This document shows, in pieces, positions 60,478-64,000 of a stretch of 64,000 nt of DNA (position 1 is its first letter; each line of letters begins with the position of its first letter). The notes beneath the pieces were generated by a model, which searched no databases, was not told the origin of the DNA, and saw nothing but the letters and a program-made list of their open reading frames with translations. This DNA is from Tubulanus polymorphus (lineage: Eukaryota; Nemertea; Palaeonemertea; Tubulaniformes; Tubulanidae). Where the stretch lies: positions 26,026,485 to 26,090,484 of the forward strand of contig NC_134027.1 of assembly GCF_964204645.1 (NCBI RefSeq), written 5' to 3'. Both the position numbers and the translations under genes were made by a program.

Positions 60478-60700
60478 GCTTTAGCCGTGGTCTAGCCGGC
60501 CCGGATCAGACCCCGGGTCGAATTTGGCCCGTGCTTGATTGGAGAGCGCGTTCACACGTAAATCACTGACTCGTTACTGAAATGCTATCAAAACGATCAT
60601 GTGGCAAGCGAGGTGAGTCACGACCAGTCAGCATTCGTAAAGATAATCTGACCCGCGCTGGAATTTGGCTTCGCCTGAAGCTTTCGGTCGAGTCAGATAG
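60478..60700 (+). mobile_element. family D element
   Basis: It begins GAGCTTTAGCCGTGGTCTAG. Core: ATGCTATCAAAACGATCATG and GGCAAGCGAGGTGAGTCACG (about 60583-60620). It lies 38 bases before the next D copy in the same orientation. Confidence 0.62.
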
Positions 60701-60737
60701 GCCCATATCTATCAGATGACTGTAGAGAGAGGTATCT

Positions 60738-60977
60738 TAAGCCGCGATCACACGTAGACGATTTGGCCCGGGCCAAATCTGCGTTCACACGCAAACCATT
60801 CACTCGATACTAAACAATGCTCAAACAAAGCGAAGTGGATCATTTCTGGTGTCAGTTGCAATTCAAACGCAATCATTTGTCTTGTCTAGTGCTAAAATTT
60901 GGCTCGGGCCTGGTCCGACGTTTTTGGTCGAGCCAAATTTGGGCCGGGCCAAACATGCTCGTGTGATCGCGGCTTTC
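60738..60977. mobile_element. family D element, intact ends
   Basis: AAGCCGCGATCACACG (60739-60754) and its perfect inverse CGTGTGATCGCGGCTT (60960-60975) bound a 240-base element. GTATCT at 60732-60737 and 60978-60983 may be a six-base target duplication. The interior is built of inverted ATTTGGCCCGGGCC and GGGCCGGGCCAAA blocks. No coding capacity, so a MITE. Confidence 0.82.
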
Positions 60978-60984
60978 GTATCTG

Positions 60985-61574
60985 ATGGCTGTGAGTTAAT
61001 AATCCTCATTAAATATATGAAATTGATGACATTATAAATTTTGCCGGCAATAGTAATTATGACGAGTGCGAAGGTGTAAATTGTTTTGTAACTAGGGGCT
61101 TTCTCACGTAAATCCGCCGATATAGCGTTTATATATAGCTCCACCGACCTCGATAAACTTTCTTGAAATTAAGTTTTAATTTGATGGATGATGATGATAA
61201 ATACACGCGGAATCAAAGGCCCAACGAAACGCGCGCTCTCGTAAGGAACGAGATGGTTTTTCTTAAAAAACATAAAGATAATTAAGAGCATGTGTGGTTC
61301 GATTGCATCTGCCGAGATACAAGAAAATGATGTTTTCTGCGGCGCAAAAAATCTTTAAGAGCAAGAGAAATAAGTTGCGATAAGCGCCTCTTGTAAAGTT
61401 CGCTTTAATTAGTGCAATTATAGATAGGTAACAGCGTGTAATAGCACCGGTTGCCGCTGGTTACTGATATACCCCGCCAATGATAAGATACCGGACCTCC
61501 GTCAGACTTACTGAGAATACTTTATAAAAAATTGGAAGAAATATATTATCTCTTTATCTCTCTTTCTCTAGCTC

Positions 61575-61624
<50 letters not shown>

Positions 61625-61890
61625 ACGTGAAGTTTATCATCATAAAATCATTGGCAGATCTTTTATCATTTCAGTGCTTATAAACATTTTCTGTAGGAGA
61701 GTGGGGGCCACTTCACTGTGAGGCTAACCATGATACCAGTGGGATTAACTTCTCCTAAATATACTTCATAAAAAAAAGGATCGAATTATCTTACATGTCA
61801 CATCGATGCATATAGTGTGGAATTTTAAAAGGGTTCAGATTTTTGTGTGGAAGTATAGCGGTCTTAACATCAACGAGGACTGTAGGTCAG
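60985..61890. other. no gene; CAG repeat
   Basis: Contains a pure (CAG)14 run (61578-61620, followed by CAACAACG) that has no surrounding coding frame. Confidence 0.5.
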
Positions 61891-61892
61891 GG

Positions 61893-62043
61893 TTTGGTTT
61901 CATAGTTGTGGCTTAGACTTATGGCCGGTCTTAGTTTGGTAGCCAATCTAACAACTCCAGACCAGTCTAGGGCTATCTTTGTTCTTAAGCGAATCTAACA
62001 ACTTAAGATTTAAGACCACTTCTGGGCTCATCCCTGAAACTGG
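61893..62043. mobile_element. family B element
   Basis: GGTTTCATAGTTGTGGCTTA at one end and CATCCCTGAAACTGG at the other are partly inverted. Inside are GCCAATCTAACAACTCCAGA and GCGAATCTAACAACTTAAG, two copies of the 47-base unit core. The end resembles the GTTCCACAGTTGTG end of family A, suggesting a common origin. Confidence 0.6.
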
Positions 62044-62429
62044 TTCAGAAGTCTTTTAAGGGGGTCCCCGGGAAAGTTTTTGAAATCAAGATTTGATGAG
62101 TTTTGTCGTCACCAAAAAGCAATAGCGACATCTGCTCAAACCGAGATAGGAAACCGGGTTCTTATGCATCCCTGATTAAAGATGAGGATGAAGCAAATGA
62201 TGATAGATATTTTCACAAATCTTTACACGTCCAACTATTCTATGAGCTACTCGAATAGAGGTACAATACGCGTGCATAGATGGCAGCACTATCGTCGCGA
62301 GTCGCGTATAGGTATGTTGCTCTTTTAATTAGCCGCGTCAATGATTGAAACGTCTCTTGTTGCCGACGAATAAAAAGATTCCATTAACTACGAACAAATA
62401 CCGTCTAATTAATGTTTGCACCGACATAT

Positions 62430-62640
62430 AGCTTCATTGAAATCCTGCGAAATCACCGCTCGCGCCGCGTGCTCGCTCCTCGCCGCTCCGATCTGATCGG
62501 TAAGATCACCGATAAGTTTTGTTTTCATTGGGATAACCTCGGTGGATAAAGATATACCCCGGCTCTCGGCGCGCCGATGACGACGCTGTAGGTCGCGCGG
62601 AGCCTCCGTCTACCGTACGTCGTGTTTTTATACGGCGAAC
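62430..62640. other. CpG-rich island
   Basis: CGCTCGCGCCGCGTGCTCGC and GGCTCTCGGCGCGCCGATGA illustrate the composition. The minus-strand frame across it has no recognised domain. Confidence 0.3.
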
Positions 62641-62934
62641 AATTAAAACAGTTCGGGTGAAGATCGGAATGTGGAATTTTTCAGCTGCGTTTATCGGCGT
62701 ATAAATCGCCCGCTGGTTTAAGCGTGTTTTAGATGCCGTTGATAGAGAAACCGTAATCAACAGTTTTTTTTTTCTGTTATAGTTAGTCATCTTTTTACGG
62801 TATAGAATAGACAGTATGCACGGATAACCTGATCAACTCATCATTGTCTTATGGAACCTCCACCGCTTACTGTGGCAATCGAGGATTCCACTCATGGCGA
62901 GTGAGGGTGCACCAGGTGTCGCTAATATAGTTCA

Positions 62935-63078
62935 GGGCCCATTTCCATAGTCATGGCTTAGAGTTAAGACCAATTCAAGACCATTTTAGTTCTATAGCCA
63001 ATCTAACAACTTAAGACCGGTCTTAGAATTTAAGAACATTTTTGGAGTTAAGTCTCAACTGAGGAACCAGCCCCCTCA
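62935..63078. mobile_element. family B element
   Basis: CAGGGCCCATTTCCATAGTC / GGCTTAGAGTTAAGACC at the left, and GAGTTAAGTCTCAACTGAGG / AACCAGCCCCCTC at the right. One 47-base unit, TATAGCCAATCTAACAACTT plus AAGACCGGTCTTAG, lies in the centre. Confidence 0.6.
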
Positions 63079-63079
63079 G

Positions 63080-64000
63080 GTTCAATTTCTCAGTTAAAAT
63101 CGAATGAACTTTTCTCTGAAATGAATCATTTACCTATGCAAACTTAACCAATCACTGAGTTGAAGAATAAATCTTGATGCATGTTTTGGTGGCCGGTACT
63201 TTGGTAGTGTATTGATTCAGGATCCTAAAAATTCAGTCCAAATTTAACGCATAACGTTATTATTTTGAGGACGAGGCGTAATCAGACGGCATTCGATATC
63301 CCAGAACAAACCATTTACTTCGTGAAAACCTAGATCGGAAATTTCCTTCATATAGTCAAAAGGATAGAGATGTCAAAGGATAGAGGCATTTCCGAGTTAA
63401 ATGAGCTATGTTCAAAACTTGATTTATTTCCTGAACAGTTGTAACAATAGCTTCGATAGATGGATAGACCCCTCTGCGATGGAAACCGATTTTAGTTTTA
63501 AAACTTGCTTTAGATTCAGATGTGTGTAAATAATCGTAATTGTCGGAAATCTAATCTTCGTCCTTTTCATTTATTCAAATTCTGCATCTGTTAAATCTAA
63601 AGTAAACTACGTGGACGAAATGATTATTGTCCATAGTTGCCGACAATCAGGGAGGGGTTTAGTGTACTATAGGAATCATCGATCGTTTCATCGCTGTTCA
63701 CTACCTAGACTACTACTAGCGCCTCTAGCGGTGGTTTTTGGTACCGATTTCAAATAAACGCGAAAACAGATAAAAATATCGCTCGCCGAGCGTCATGTGG
63801 GTTTTATGTGAACGATCTTTCGACGAAACAATGCACTCTCATTAAAGTCTGGAAACGCGCGGCAATTAAATTTCAAAGTCCGACGACACAAGCTGCGTAC
63901 GCGCGGCAACAATAGGCGTGACGATTGTTTACTGCCAGTACGAGAACAATCGAATCCAATTAATTTCGTTAAAACTCGTTCGACGCATAATTTATAGAGA
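63080..64000. other. no gene seen
   Basis: Unique sequence up to the window edge, with no supported feature. The last 250 bases are CG-containing. Confidence 0.45.

Overview
This window looks like animal nuclear DNA from a marine invertebrate. A lophotrochozoan such as a mollusc would fit, but that is only a guess. Reasons: long AT-rich non-coding stretches alternating with CpG-rich ones, no CpG depletion, very many minisatellites, pure (TA)n runs over 100 bases, tRNA-derived SINE-like sequences, several families of short inverted-repeat elements, and a decayed non-LTR retrotransposon reverse-transcriptase tail. Nothing suggests bacteria or phage. I recognise no complete protein gene. Most long open frames lie on tandem repeats whose unit length is a multiple of three.

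Layout. 0-17 kb: a 48-bp minisatellite, a 20-bp minisatellite of about 1.9 kb with higher-order structure, a 45-bp array, a mixed 22/28-bp array and a 26-bp array that ends exactly on a transposon-like terminus. Between them lie dispersed elements called here families A, B, C, D, E and G. 17-29 kb: sparse, with a LINE relic, a tRNA-like SINE, a possible promoter/first exon at 23.3-23.7 kb, and 36-bp and 25-bp arrays. 29-42 kb: a long TA tract, a GC/GA-rich zone ending in a strong splice-donor-like site at 30.8 kb (possible non-coding first exon), a short retroposed fragment with a hammerhead-ribozyme-like core at 33.4-33.5 kb, and a possible non-coding internal exon at 41.6 kb. 42-64 kb: pyrimidine tracts, more family copies, a ~80-bp array with E-box-like cores, one unrecognised 135-codon frame on the minus strand (51.3-51.7 kb), a 79-bp array, a TA tract between inverted arms, a second tRNA-like SINE, a 47-bp array and a pair of family D elements.

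Families, as defined from copies seen in this window: A = ~100-bp near-palindromes ending in CAGTTCCACAG; B = elements with a 47-bp internal unit containing CTTAAGACCAGTCTAAG, which is tandemly expanded at two loci; C = ~180-220-bp SINE-like retroposon with 13-14-bp target duplications; D = inverted-repeat element ending in AAGCCGCGATCACACG with a conserved AP-1-like core; E = ~280-bp element rich in CTGATTTTTCC; G = CAGGGGCGGATCC-type element.

My interpretation is that the window is intergenic or intronic space near or inside a long gene on the plus strand whose coding exons lie elsewhere. The most noteworthy content is the interplay between short transposons and tandem arrays. All family assignments come from comparison by eye; no database search was possible.
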